Position numbers and translations under genes: made by a program
Part shown: positions 11,633-23,142 of the stretch, in pieces
Layout: every line of letters starts with the position of its first letter
Position numbering within the stretch: position 1 is the first letter of the stretch
Source: Acrasis kona
Taxonomy: Eukaryota; Heterolobosea; Eutetramitea; Acrasida; Acrasidae
Assembly (NCBI GenBank): GCA_026419775.2
Contig: JAOPGA020000155.1
Span: 1-64,000 of the forward strand
Direction of reading: 5' to 3'
Length of the DNA: 64,000 bases
The notes under the pieces: model-generated
What the model was told of the DNA's origin: nothing
What the model saw: only the letters and a program-made list of their open reading frames with translations
Database searches by the model: none

Positions 11633-11711
11633 GATAAAAACAAATCTTTTACAAGAGAGGTAAACCAATCGTTTAAGTAACATTACAAAAGAAACATTGG
11701 CGTACATAATT

Positions 11712-12451
<740 letters not shown>

Positions 12452-12705
12452 CCTTGTCAATGTTGTATCCTCTTGTTTATTTTATGAATGATATTTTTGG
12501 TCCACGACTCAACTGCTTCCCTATTGGTTAGTCAACTAGAAGGTTCTAACGTGGTGACGAAGGTTTTGCGTGTTTTGCGGACTGTGTGCTCCGTAACTCT
12601 CATGTTGCTGTCATATTGAATTTGAATCACACGTACTTCATATTCTAACCTCTTCATTGTTCTTACGTGTCAAAAATCTCCGTTCAACTCAACTTAACAA
12701 GCGGC

Positions 12706-14209
12706 ATGTCCAACACCACACAAAGGAGAAAAAGGGGGAGTTCATCTCCGCATGCGTTCACCGTATCCAATCCAAACACACACATACAAGATCATGATGA
12801 TTCACATAAAGAAACTCTAGTTGTCAAACCATTCATACAAGAAAATTTTATTGAAGCATTATACAAACCACACACAGTTACAATACTGTTGATACTGATC
12901 ACATCGATCATCTACTTCTCCTTCATCAAGGACGATGTTTCGCAAAGTACAGAAGCGACAACAAAACGTGGTCTTGTTGCTGTTATAGTTGTATTCTTAG
13001 TATATTGTGGCGTTCAATTCAGAGATGGCATCATCATTCGTCCCCACCCTGCTGTTTGGCGAGTGGTAACTGGTTTGTGATCATCATCTTTTTTTACTCA
13101 CTCACAAATAACTAGGTGTGGGACTTATTTATTTATTAGTTTTGGTCTTTTTTTGTTTTCAATCGAGAGATGATGCAAGAAGGTACCTGGCACATTTATA
13201 TCCAGAACTCGGAAAACCACTTCCAGAGAGGTCATACGGAGATTCCTGTGACATTTACACGCCTAATCATCCAGAAAGTAATTTCGCAAACCTCCGCGAT
13301 ACATTATTAGATGAGTTTATCATCGCACATGTTTTCGGTTATGTGGCCAAAGCGATAATCTTTCGCGACATGAAGCTTTGTTGGTTGTTGTCGCTGTTTT
13401 TTGAAATCATGGAAATTACTTTGCAACATTGGTTAGAGAATTTCAAAGAATGTTGGTGGGATCATTTAATCATTGATGTATTGGTGTGCAATAATTTAGG
13501 AATTGTGTTTGGTCTTTATTTGTGTGATTTTCTTCGTCTTAAAAAATATCCACTTTGGATAGGTGTCGATGAGATACCTACGACACGCGGCAAAGTTGTG
13601 AGGATTTTGCAGCAGTTTACTCCTTTTAGTTGGACCTCTTATAATTGGAGAATGTTCGAAAATCCACGACGCTTCGCTTACTCAATTGGCATCGTGTTGG
13701 CCATGAATATTGTTGATTTGAATGCCTTCTTCTTAAAATACATCTTGTGGGTACCTCCGAGAAATCCATTGAACACTTACCGGTTGTTGCTTTGGTTCTT
13801 TGTTGGAATGCCCGCGGTGAGAGAGTACTACCAATTTGCGAGCGACGACCATTGCAAGAGGTTGGGAAACAACATTTGGTTGGCCATCGCCATTGTTTGC
13901 ATGGAGTTGCTTTTGGTGTTCAAATATAGCACTGGTTTGTTCCATCAATCATTTCCGAATCATATTTGGTTTCCGTGGCTGATTTCTGGTGTGTTTTTTG
14001 TTTTGTGGTTTGTAGGATTCTTTTATGTGGCAGACAAAAACACCAGAGAGAACAATCGTTGGTGGAGGTGGGTCTTGAATGCTCTGCTAACAATGTGTGT
14101 GGTTCCTTTGGTCGTTATGTTCTTTTTGGCCTGTCCCGATATTAGATGGATGCAAACCGAATTTGATTCGGGTGTGGATGCAATGCTGTGTCGCTTTGGA
14201 CGATGCTAA
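12706..14209 (+). CDS. PTDSS: phosphatidylserine synthase (base-exchange type, PSS1/PSS2)
   Basis: Two exons: 12706-13072 and 13116-14209; 486 residues. The ATG at 12706 is the first in-frame methionine. After a polar N-terminus there are about nine hydrophobic segments. The family-specific core is present: RDGIIIRPHPAVWR, ECWWDHLIIDVLVCNNLGI and FTPFSWTSYNW; the ECWWDH block carries residues essential in animal PSS1. The enzyme exchanges serine for choline or ethanolamine on existing phospholipids in the ER. The 43-nt intron (GTTTGT...ACTAG) joins VTG to VGLIYLL and removes an in-frame stop. Confidence 0.9.
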
Positions 14210-14300
14210 TAAAACTTGTAAAAATTTTTGAAACTTCCGTCTTTTTAGGTGAAATGTGTCTTTCTCCGTCTCCGCAATTGAAGATAAACATTCTAATCCA

Positions 14301-15458
14301 ATGATGAAGATGACCAGTCCCAATGTCTCTTCCTCTGATTGTGGAGCAATAACATCAGAAACCACTTCTCCTTCTGTTCCTAGACAATCATCAAATGAAA
14401 TGGTCAGCCTCTTTAAAAGTGTAGAGGAGGACAAGGCGGACTACATCATTGAATTGGAGAACATTCAAAAAACATACTTGTTGGGAGTGGAGGGTGTGCC
14501 CGCTCTTCGAGGAGTAAGTTTCAAAGTAGAGAGAGGAGAGTTCATTATCATCTACGGAACGTCAGGAGGAGGAAAAACAACAATGTTGAATGTCATTGGA
14601 ACAATTGATAAGCCTAGTAAGGGACATTTGACAATATGTGGGACTAGGATTGGTAGTAGAACAAAGGATGAGGAACTGGCTCATATTAGGTTACAACGGA
14701 TGGGTTTTGTGTTCCAAACATTCAATTTGTTGTCCACAATGACCGCACAAGAAAATGTTGAAATGCCAATGGTACTCCAGGGCCAAATCTCAAAGAAGGT
14801 ACGCGAGGAGAGAGCCATTCAACTACTCAGTAAAGTAGGAATGGGCCAGAGATTGGATCATTTACCTTCTCAGCTATCAGGTGGTGAGCAACAAAGAGTC
14901 ACCATCGCAAGAGCCATCGCAAACAGTCCAGAGATTCTACTTTTAGATGAACCAACTGGTGATTTGGACACACACAATACTTTAGTTGTAATGGACCTGC
15001 TAATGAAGCTCAACGAAGAGGAAGGTATAACAATGGTCATGGTCACGCACGATCCCAATCTAAAGCATGCTGCCGACAGAGTAGTCTACATGAGAGATGG
15101 AAAAATACATCGGATTGTCACCAACGAACAAAAGGAAAGAACAGACTTTAAGAACAAGCTAATAGAGGATATGCGTGGAGGCGGAGGCGGAGGAAGCGGA
15201 ATACCAAGCGCACACTCCGTTACAACAAACGGCAGCACAAAAGACACATCCGACAGTATAGTAAAGAAGTTTACCAAAAACACACAGTTGAGAGCTCCAA
15301 AACATTACGAAACTTTTGACGAGGGTGCCGTTGCAAAAGCACATGATTTATTAAAACAACATGATTCTTATAAAGATGCTGTGCGGAGTCAAAGAACTCA
15401 ACAAAATGATGTTGAACTTTTGACAGAAAGGGACAGTGTAGTTTTACAAATGCATTAG
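14301..15458 (+). CDS. stand-alone ABC transporter ATP-binding protein (LolD/MacB-like, ABCH-type)
   Basis: 385 residues from the first in-frame ATG at 14301; the open frame reaches back to 14256 but only with a GTG. One ATPase domain: Walker A GTSGGGKTT (about residue 95), Q-loop VFQTFNL, signature LSGGEQQR, Walker B LLLDEPTGDLD and H-loop THD. No transmembrane domain is present. The closest pattern is the bacterial LolD/MacB exporter ATPase group, and similar soluble ABC subunits are known in amoebae as the ABCH group. The C-terminus has a Gly-rich linker (GGGGGSG) and a polar tail. A partner permease is not in this window. It starts only about 90 bp after the PTDSS stop. Confidence 0.8.
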   Translation: MMKMTSPNVSSSDCGAITSETTSPSVPRQSSNEMVSLFKSVEEDKADYIIELENIQKTYLLGVEGVPALRGVSFKVERGEFIIIYGTSGGGKTTMLNVIGTIDKPSKGHLTICGTRIGSRTKDEELAHIRLQRMGFVFQTFNLLSTMTAQENVEMPMVLQGQISKKVREERAIQLLSKVGMGQRLDHLPSQLSGGEQQRVTIARAIANSPEILLLDEPTGDLDTHNTLVVMDLLMKLNEEEGITMVMVTHDPNLKHAADRVVYMRDGKIHRIVTNEQKERTDFKNKLIEDMRGGGGGGSGIPSAHSVTTNGSTKDTSDSIVKKFTKNTQLRAPKHYETFDEGAVAKAHDLLKQHDSYKDAVRSQRTQQNDVELLTERDSVVLQMH

Positions 15459-15486
15459 TAAATAGTTTTTTATATCAATTAAACAA

Positions 15487-16292
15487 TTATTCAAACTTGT
15501 AGTCAAGGTCAGGTCTTCTCTCGCTGATCTCTCCTTCGAATTTGAACAGTTTTTGTTTGAGTGAAGGTGCTTGATCTCCAATGGGTTCGTATCGTTGATA
15601 AGCTCCTACTCTTAAATCAGTGGATAGTTTAGGCTGATAATGATCGTTCAAGGGTCGCACATTGTCTTGTTTGTATGACCGGAGTGGAGTGGGTTGTATG
15701 GTGTTTTGTTCAGGTTGACTATTTGTAATATCATCATAACCACTCAGCAAGCGGTTTGTCTGGCTCTGTTTGATCTCATCAATGGCACGTCCAACTTGTT
15801 GCAAATGTGATTTTCGAAGTGCTTGGTACTCTACGGGTTGTGGTTCTGATAGATCTCGTTCTTGAAGCTCTCCTCCTACACCCATTCTTGGTGCCGCCAT
15901 AACCAAGGGTGATCTACCTGTGGGAATGTTTGTAAACATTTCTTCTGTTCCCTGAGCATAGAATCTGTTGTATGGCCTCCACCCAACGTACTGTCCCTCA
16001 ACATCAACGCCACGGACTGCTCTATCAATTTCATCGCTAATGTACATTGCACTGCGCAATACTCTCAGGTCATTCACTTTCCCCCCTGTGTCCCGGAAGA
16101 AGTCCTAAGATTGTGTTGGTGAATTTAATGTAATTAACAAACCTGCATGGCTCTGTTCTGCCTGTCTATTGCATCGAATTTTGCCTTTTGTTTTGTATCT
16201 TGATCACTTTCAAAACTCTCTCGCGCTGTCAAAGCAGGTCTACCCACTTTTATTCTCCTTGATGTATATACCCTAATGATATATTGAAGCAT
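15487..16292 (-). CDS. unrecognised 255-residue protein
   Basis: Two exons: 16292-16143 and 16104-15487; a 38-nt intron joins RAMQ to DFFRDTGG. The N-terminus MLQYIIRVYTSRRIKVG is a short hydrophobic/basic stretch that could be a mitochondrial presequence. The rest is soluble and charged, with Gln-rich parts, and ends ERRPDLDYKFE. No catalytic motif or known domain is visible. The even, non-repetitive composition and the frame-preserving intron argue that it is a real gene. A mitochondrial location is only suggested. Confidence 0.55.
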
Positions 16293-16428
16293 TTTAAACG
16301 TGAGCAAACTGAACAGAGATGCTATTGTGGGCAACTATACCATCATCACGTACATTCGAAAAAGAAATAAAACTCGTCATACCCCCAACATATTCAAATT
16401 GTAAAACCTTTGTTTACAAGGAATTTGA

Positions 16429-17676
16429 TTATTTATTTTTTGGTTTGGGTTTCTGGGTTGGACGAGATTCTGTATCCTGTATAATGTCATCTCTCTCAGC
16501 CTTTCTTCTTTCCTTCTTCTCAATCTTTTTATGGTAAAGGGTTTGTTTTGACGCGATACTGCTTTGTACCGACTCAACCTTTTTACCAACATCAGTCCTG
16601 ATACTTCTCCTTTCGCGGTCTAGTCTGTTCTGTGCCAAGTTTGCAGCTTCTCTCAACCTCAACACAGCAGGCTCTCCAATTTGTGGAGGTAAGGGGGCTA
16701 TTTGTAATTGAGTTGTGGAGCGAAGACTGTTCAGGACCTCAGGTGAGCGGACTTCGTGCTTTGGTGTTGGCGGATATAGGGTGTCAATGTCTTCTAACTT
16801 TATTGGTATCGAACTACGCTCCTCAGAGGATGTTTGATTAAAGATTTGCAAGAGATGGAGAGGACATTTTAACTGAGAACATAATTCACCGTACACAGGA
16901 GACACCAAACGCACGTGTATGGGACCAGTAATGGGTGTCTTTAGAGATTCTACACTGCGACTAAACATGCTATCAGGATGTGTCAACAAATGAAACATGA
17001 TTAAAAGTTTTTTTCTTAATTCAAGACTAATAAAACCAGTTCCGTGGAACCTCTCGGTGACAGGCTCGGAAATTACAGTAGTTGCCAAAGTTGGATCGTC
17101 GAAATTCTTTCTCAAAACCTTTAGTAACACCCTTCTCAAACTCTCTATTTGAATGGCTTGTGGTTGTGTTAAATAATAATGGAATTCGAGGGCCTCTGTC
17201 ATTGTTCTGAATCCATAAACCGATCCTACCAAATCCCAAGGACGCCCTGCCATTGCAACTTTATTAAAGGAACTTGTATTCATAACGTAGAGCTGTTGTA
17301 AGGGGTCTTTACTTGCGAGGACGCGCACTTGTGCCTTTGTGTTTGCTTGTGGATTCATTGTTGCATAAATGTTTACGGAAAAGAAGTTCTTCCTCATACG
17401 TTTATCAAATGCTGATTTTATCATGCCATGCTCGGATTTGTCTGCTTGAAAAAATCCATTGTTTGTTGGAAATAATGTTGGTAGGTGATAATTTAGAATT
17501 GTACGATTTTTGCCAAAGATTGATTTGATACTGAGCAGCCTTGGTTTTTCTTTTACTACAGTGCCTCTTTTTAGAACATATCCTCTGTGTATTGGTTCGT
17601 TTATTCGTGCTAGTATTGCTGTGATCCGTGTCTTGTGTGTTTGACATCTTGTAGCGCATAACAGGTTCGACAACAT
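16429..17676 (-). CDS. unrecognised 415-residue protein
   Basis: Single exon. The ATG at 17676 was preferred because the longer frame upstream overlaps the start of the divergent ALG9 gene. The N-terminus (MLSNLLCATRCQTHKTR) is Arg-rich and acid-poor, so a mitochondrial signal is possible. The middle is a folded-looking region with aromatic and hydrophobic alternation (FHGTGFISLELRKKLLIMF). The last 120 residues are charged and probably helical (KKIEKKERRKAERDD), ending in KPKPKNK. No domain recognised. Only 27 bp separate this start codon from that of ALG9. Confidence 0.55.
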   Translation of the reverse strand: MLSNLLCATRCQTHKTRITAILARINEPIHRGYVLKRGTVVKEKPRLLSIKSIFGKNRTILNYHLPTLFPTNNGFFQADKSEHGMIKSAFDKRMRKNFFSVNIYATMNPQANTKAQVRVLASKDPLQQLYVMNTSSFNKVAMAGRPWDLVGSVYGFRTMTEALEFHYYLTQPQAIQIESLRRVLLKVLRKNFDDPTLATTVISEPVTERFHGTGFISLELRKKLLIMFHLLTHPDSMFSRSVESLKTPITGPIHVRLVSPVYGELCSQLKCPLHLLQIFNQTSSEERSSIPIKLEDIDTLYPPTPKHEVRSPEVLNSLRSTTQLQIAPLPPQIGEPAVLRLREAANLAQNRLDRERRSIRTDVGKKVESVQSSIASKQTLYHKKIEKKERRKAERDDIIQDTESRPTQKPKPKNK

Positions 17677-17703
17677 GTGTGAATATTTGAAGTTGATCGA
17701 AAA

Positions 17704-19460
17704 ATGAAGGGAAAAGCTCAACAACGTCCAACAAAAACTACAAGCGTTAGTGCCGCAGATGTAGCACAAGAAGCAAATATCCAGAAGAATAAAATCACCG
17801 CAGTTAACGTTCTGGATCTATCAACGCTCAATCAAATTTTCGCAATGTTCGCCTTCGCAAACTTTATCAGTACGTTATTAAACCCTATTGCTGATTGTGA
17901 CGAAACATTCAATTACTGGGAACCAACACACTACGTCCTGTACGGCACAGGGCTTCAGACTTGGGAGTACTCTCCTGTATACGCATTGAGATCATACTTA
18001 TACATTGTACTACACGCATTTTTTGGAGGGGTAACAAACTTATTCACTACAAACAAACTACATGCATTTTACGTGATCAGAATGGCATTAGGCATTTTTT
18101 GTGCTCTAAGCGAGACAATATTCATCAAAGGCGTTCACGAACGCTTCGGCAGACGCATTTCCATGACCTGCTTCTTGTTCATGGTAACTGGTGCTGGCAT
18201 CTTTAACTCCAGCACAAGTTACCTACCCAGTGCATTTGTCATGAACTGTTTGATGGTCGCCTACGGAAGTTGGTTTACCATTCCTACCACCAACAACGGA
18301 AAAAAACTAAAATATGGAGTGTGCATTCTTGCTAGTGCAACAGCCGGTATTGTAGGGTGGCCATTTTGTGTAATTGCAGTGCTTCCTTTAGCGTTAGATA
18401 CACTTTATCACTATGGTATTTTTAATTCTATTTATGACTCTGTCAGAGTTGTAATTGTTTTGGTGTTGGCAACTGTTTATATTGACAATTACTATTACAA
18501 AACATTATTGTTTGCACCTCTACAGTTAGTATTATATAATAAAGGAAGTGGAAGTGAATTGTATGGAGTAGAGCCATGGCATTTTTATCTAAAAAATTTA
18601 TTTTTAAATTTCAATTTTGTAGTGCTACTTGCTGTTGTGCTTCCCTTGCTGTTGATTAGTGCAAGAATGTGGAGGTACCTCTTGTATGTGAGTCCATTCT
18701 ATCTTTGGCTTGGCTTCTATTCGTTGATTCCGCACAAGGAAGAAAGATTCATGTATGTAGTTTACCCGACGTTAACTTTATGGTAAGTCCAATGATGGTT
18801 CTGATACGAAAATAATGTAGTGCAGGTATTTGTCTGGAACTTTTATGTCAAATTATCAATACGCAAGTTCTTTCTCAAAACCGACGATCTGGTGCTGTTA
18901 ATGTGTTACAGTGTGTTGTGGTTGCTGCGGTGTGCATGTTGAGTTTGTCCAGAAGTTTGTCCATGATTGTAAACTATGGTGCCCCTCTTGATGTTTATGG
19001 AAAATTATCCGAGCATATTCAAAATAATCACCCAAACACAAATAAACCAATAAATGTATGCGTAGGGAAGGAATGGTATAGATTCCCAAGTCACTTCTTT
19101 TTACCGAGCAACTCTAGATTAAATTTTTTGAAGTCTTCATTTAGTGGCCTGCTACCAAAACCTTATGGACCTTATCCAATAGGATCAAGCATGATACCTA
19201 CAACCATGAATGACCAAAACATTGAAGAGATGGATAGATATGTACCAGTTGACACATGTGACTATATAGTTGATTTGGATCTAGAAAACCAAAAGGAAGA
19301 CAAATACATTGACGATGATGGGTTTACATTAATTTACAGTGCGCCATTCTTGGACGCCGAGAGAAGTCCCACATTGAGCAGAGCATTTTATATACCATTC
19401 TACTCTCCAAAAAAGAACACTTTTGCAGAGTACCATCTATTAAAGAAGAATAAATTTTAA
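17704..19460 (+). CDS. ALG9: ALG9-type alpha-1,2-mannosyltransferase
   Basis: Two exons: 17704-18782 and 18821-19460; 572 residues. The GT22 family signature is very clear: DCDETFNYWEPTHYVLYG followed by QTWEYSPVYALRSY, and PHKEERFMYVVYP late in the membrane region. The acidic pair in the first luminal loop is the conserved catalytic element of this dolichol-dependent family. ALG9 adds alpha-1,2-mannoses to the lipid-linked oligosaccharide in the ER lumen. The 38-nt intron joins PTLTL to CAGICLELL. The stop codon overlaps the stop of the convergent Nudix gene by four bases. Confidence 0.9.
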
Positions 19461-20126
19461 TTAGACCAATTCAAATTGCTGTGCTTTTCGTTGAATGCCA
19501 AATCGTTAGTCTGATCTTTCCAATCCCTGTCTAGCATTCGTACTGCTTTGTTAACAACAGTGCCCACACCAGGTATAATCTTTTGATTCTCGTAAAATAA
19601 TACATCTTTATCGTTCCATTCACTAACATTGAACCATCGAACATCGCTAGCATCTGTACTTGCAATAGGCTGAATGCTTGATTCGCGACCCTTTATAACT
19701 TTCAAATGTCAAAAAAACAATACAAAACAACATACCAAGAGCACACACGCTAGCAAGAAGAAAATGGTACGAAACAACACCATCGTTCTTATATATTGAA
19801 TCCGAACAATGTATTGCTTCGCTAACCGAAATATCTTTGGGTGATATGCATGCCTCCTCTTCTAATTCCCTCGCAGCGCAATCTGTAATCTTCTCACCCA
19901 ATTCAAGATGTCCACCCTTACGTTAATTCAACTCTAGACAAGAACAACTCACAGGTAGCGCCCATAATCCAAGTGCCGGCTCTTTGGCTCTCTTGATCAA
20001 CAAAACCTCTGTGGTCTTCTCACTTCTTCTCATCAAAGCTACACTTACTCCAACTTTCGGGACGGTATGTTGGCTGCGTCTGGGAGCGACAAACACATTT
20101 AACAGAGCAGAAGTTCTCCGAAGCAT
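19457..20126 (-). CDS. Nudix hydrolase
   Basis: Three exons: 20126-19953, 19916-19736, 19698-19457; 198 residues. The first intron falls exactly before the Nudix box, so splicing yields LPGGHLELGEKITDCAARELEEEACI. This matches GX5EX7REUXEEXGU except that Ala replaces the final Gly. Catalytic Glu residues are intact. An Arg-rich N-terminus (MLRRTSALLNVFVAPRRSQH) suggests mitochondrial import. The family hydrolyses nucleoside diphosphates linked to another moiety; the substrate cannot be assigned. Its 3' end overlaps the ALG9 stop codon. Confidence 0.8.
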
Positions 20127-20162
20127 CAAAAAACAAAAAAAGTTTACAAGAAGATAAATAAT

Positions 20163-21185
20163 TTATAAAAGATCGACACCAGCTTCAGCACATACTTTCA
20201 GTGTGTTCTCGTCCCATAGTGTGCTTTGAACTTCACCAATGTGTGCCTTCTTCAAGAAGAACATGCAAATACGACTTTGTCCGATACCTCCACCAATGGT
20301 GAATGGAAGAGTTCCGTCAATGATGTTCTTGTGGTAGTCCAACTCCAATCTATCGTTGGCATTGGCAATGTCCAATTGGCTCTTCAAGCTTTCGGCAGAA
20401 ACTCTGATGCCCATGCTGCTCAATTCGATGCTTCTGTCTAGTAATGGATACCAGAACAAAATGTCACCGTTGAGTTCCCAATCATCGTAATCAGGTGCAC
20501 GACCGTCGTGCTTGATGCCGCTCTTTGGAAGCAAGTGACCGATCTCCATCAAGAAGACGGCACCGTGTTTTTTGCAAATGGCGTGTTCTCTGCCCTTGGC
20601 ATCTAGATCTGGGAACTCCAACTCCAACTCCTTGGTGGTCAAGAAGTGGATCTTCTCTGGTAGAGTTGGTTTGATGGCGGAGTTGACCTTTTCTGAAACA
20701 AAAGTCTCAGTGTCCTTGAATGTGGAGTATAACTTTTGGACAATCTCTTTCAAAAAGTCTTTGTTGCGTTGTTCACGGTCAATAATGCGCTCCCAATCCC
20801 ACTGGTCAACATAGATGGAATGTAGGTTGCTTAGGTCCTCATCTTTCCTGATGGCGTTCATATCGGCATACAAACCTGAACCACTGCTGAATTTGTAGCG
20901 GTGCAATGCCATACGTTTCCACTTGGCGAGTGAGTGGACAATCTCAAGCTTTGATGTTCCTACATCCTTAGCTGTGAAGTTGACGGCACTTTCAACACCG
21001 TTGAGGTTGTCGTTTAAACCGGTCTCGGGCTTAACGAACAAGGGTGCTGAGATACGAGTAAGGTTCAAGTTCTTGGATAGGTTGCTTTCAAAGAAATCTT
21101 TGACTTGTTTGATGGCGACTTCTGTCTCTAGTAGCGATAAAGGGGACTTGTAACCTTCTGGGATGGTAACGGTGGCCTGTGACAT
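20163..21185 (-). CDS. asnA: aspartate-ammonia ligase (asparagine synthetase A)
   Basis: 340 residues, no intron, near the bacterial AsnA length (about 330). The class II aminoacyl-tRNA-synthetase-like fold is clear: RISAPLFVKPETGLNDNLNG, the VHSLAKWKRMALHRY block, GSGLYADMNAIRKDE, SIYVDQWDWE, and near the end GGGIGQSRICMFFL (motif 3). It makes asparagine from aspartate, ammonia and ATP. Most eukaryotes use the glutamine-dependent AsnB type; AsnA is known from bacteria and from some protists, so ancient transfer is likely. The coding sequence is richer in C/G-ending codons than its unrecognised neighbours, consistent with strong expression. Confidence 0.95.
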   Translation of the reverse strand: MSQATVTIPEGYKSPLSLLETEVAIKQVKDFFESNLSKNLNLTRISAPLFVKPETGLNDNLNGVESAVNFTAKDVGTSKLEIVHSLAKWKRMALHRYKFSSGSGLYADMNAIRKDEDLSNLHSIYVDQWDWERIIDREQRNKDFLKEIVQKLYSTFKDTETFVSEKVNSAIKPTLPEKIHFLTTKELELEFPDLDAKGREHAICKKHGAVFLMEIGHLLPKSGIKHDGRAPDYDDWELNGDILFWYPLLDRSIELSSMGIRVSAESLKSQLDIANANDRLELDYHKNIIDGTLPFTIGGGIGQSRICMFFLKKAHIGEVQSTLWDENTLKVCAEAGVDLL

Positions 21186-21295
21186 TCTTTTTTTGATCAG
21201 TTGGTAGTTTTTTCCAAACCCAGAGATAAATTTAACACGTCCTCAAGGAGAATTAAATTTATCGGGAAAATTGAAACAATTAGGTTGTCTAAAAA

Positions 21296-22649
21296 ATGGG
21301 CGCGAAACAGTTCGTTCAAGACAAGATTGATGACATAGAGTTTTACATCAACAGTGAACTTGCCGATCGGGTTCCACAAGAGTTTGTATCTGTTGTGGTG
21401 GTGCTTTTCCTGAATGCCCTTTTGTTTGTTCTCTCATTCTACCCTGGAGAATGGTTCAATTTGTTAACACGATTCGTATTGTTCGTGTTTAGTTGTTGGA
21501 TGACTCTAAATTTCTTCACACAAGACAGAACATATCAGTTATTACATGCCGCAGTCGACGACCAGAAGCAAAGCGTATTCCAGAAGAATGAATTAGGCGA
21601 CCAAGATGTTCCTCAACTACTTAGTGATCAATACAAATACAACAAATATAAACTTCACGACAAGAGCAATCCACATTTGACAATGTCAAAACTTGATAGA
21701 CCTGTAATTATGGATGGAGCAAATATTTATGAGGACTTGAATGCCAAAGAAGACAACACGATATCTTTTGTTGATTTTATAAAGGCAATCTTCTACATGT
21801 AAGGTGCAAACCTTGAATTATTAATTTAACACATGTGCTTTTCAGAGTTGTTTTTGTGTTTAGAGTATTGACTTGTAGTGGAAACTTTGCACAAAGGAAA
21901 CAACAAACATTAAGAAGATTGAGAAAACCTACCGCCCAAAAACCACTCAGGCAACCACTACGCATTAATGGCCAGCCAGTAAAAGAGGAAATTGACATTG
22001 ATAATACCGTATGGCAGCTAAGAGTTTGGAACTACACTCACATTGAGAAGACAGTATTTTGGTATGTCCATAGAAACAAACGTTAACTAACCATTCAAGC
22101 TTCTTTTCACCTGTTCAAGTTCTCATAGTATCACTATGCAGCATATTATATCCCAACGCAGAATATTTTGTTACTTTTATACTTTTGTGTCAAGCATTTG
22201 CCATTCACTTCCTTGTGAAGCAATACGAAAAGAAACAGGGAGATGAAAAATTGATCGCAGCTGAAGTTTTCCATGAACAAGCCATCCACACCGAAAGAAT
22301 GTTAAATGCCAACAGAAAAGCAATCACACATTACTTCCACAAACATCCTTCGTTCGGAACAACATTGTATGACAGCGCAAACACCAGCGTGGACAATGTG
22401 ATCAACGAAACACATTATACACCACCCAGAGTGGTCATCGTAACACCGCCACAAACAGTCGTCACTACCACTCAAGAGATTAGAAACGATTATGACAGGA
22501 GAGATGTGACCGAACCGATAACTAGAGGAACCACACGGAAAAAAGAAGAACAAGCGGCGCCTAGTCACGTTGACAGGGAACCTCAAGTATCATCGAGACC
22601 TAATGAATTCCAGAGGGCAAGTAGAAGAAAAACAAACGTCCACAAGTAA
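21296..22649 (+). CDS. multi-spanning membrane protein, possibly Nur1-like
   Basis: Three exons: 21296-21798, 21846-22061, 22100-22649; 422 residues. Hydrophobic segments lie at about 30-65 (FVSVVVVLFLNALLFVLSFYP), 165-175 and 240-285 (FFSPVQVLIVSLCSILYP through FILLCQAFAIHFLV). The last 130 residues are polar and basic, without Cys. The arrangement of a tryptophan-rich join followed by FFSP-containing helices recalls fungal nuclear-rim protein Nur1, but the match is weak and I do not claim it. Frame continuity across both introns supports the model. Confidence 0.55.
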
Positions 22650-23142
22650 AATTGTTTTTGTGTATTAAATTGTTTTTTTATTTGATCAGGTGTTAGTTGA
22701 CCATGTCATCAAAATTGAATTGAAGCGCAGATGAAGACTTTCTATGTTTGTGGCAGATACCTATCGATTGTTCAAGAACTTCTTGATGTTTGAGTTGACA
22801 ATCCTGGCGTTCTTGTGTTGTGGACTTTGCTAGTTCTTAAGAAGTATACAAGATCCTTATTTACGAAGAACTCGGTATAACTATTATGGTGGGTTACATC
22901 AATTGTTAAAGAGTTGGTTAACTGTGGATCTAGCATTAAATTTGGTATTCTCTTCTTGAAATGGCAACTTCTAACAGTTTAAAATATTTGCGAATGGATG
23001 CCATCATAAACTTGGTATTATAAACAGATGCTTAACCAAATAAGATTACAAGTTTAAGGGGACGACAACACATCTTATTCCGACACAAACTATTACTGGA
23101 ATTGATAGGTATCACGGACATCCTGCTAAACTAAAAAAACAA
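22650..23142. other. 493-bp stretch without a confident gene
   Basis: No long frame. On the minus strand, short coding-like pieces read naturally, around 22900-22830 (DPQLTNSLTIDVTHHNSYTE) and, if a 35-nt GTAAAT...CTAG segment is removed, into KNARIVNSNIKKFLNN. A different minus frame downstream reads QERQDCQLKHQEVLEQS. These do not join into one clean model. It could be a small multi-exon gene or a relic. Confidence 0.35.
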
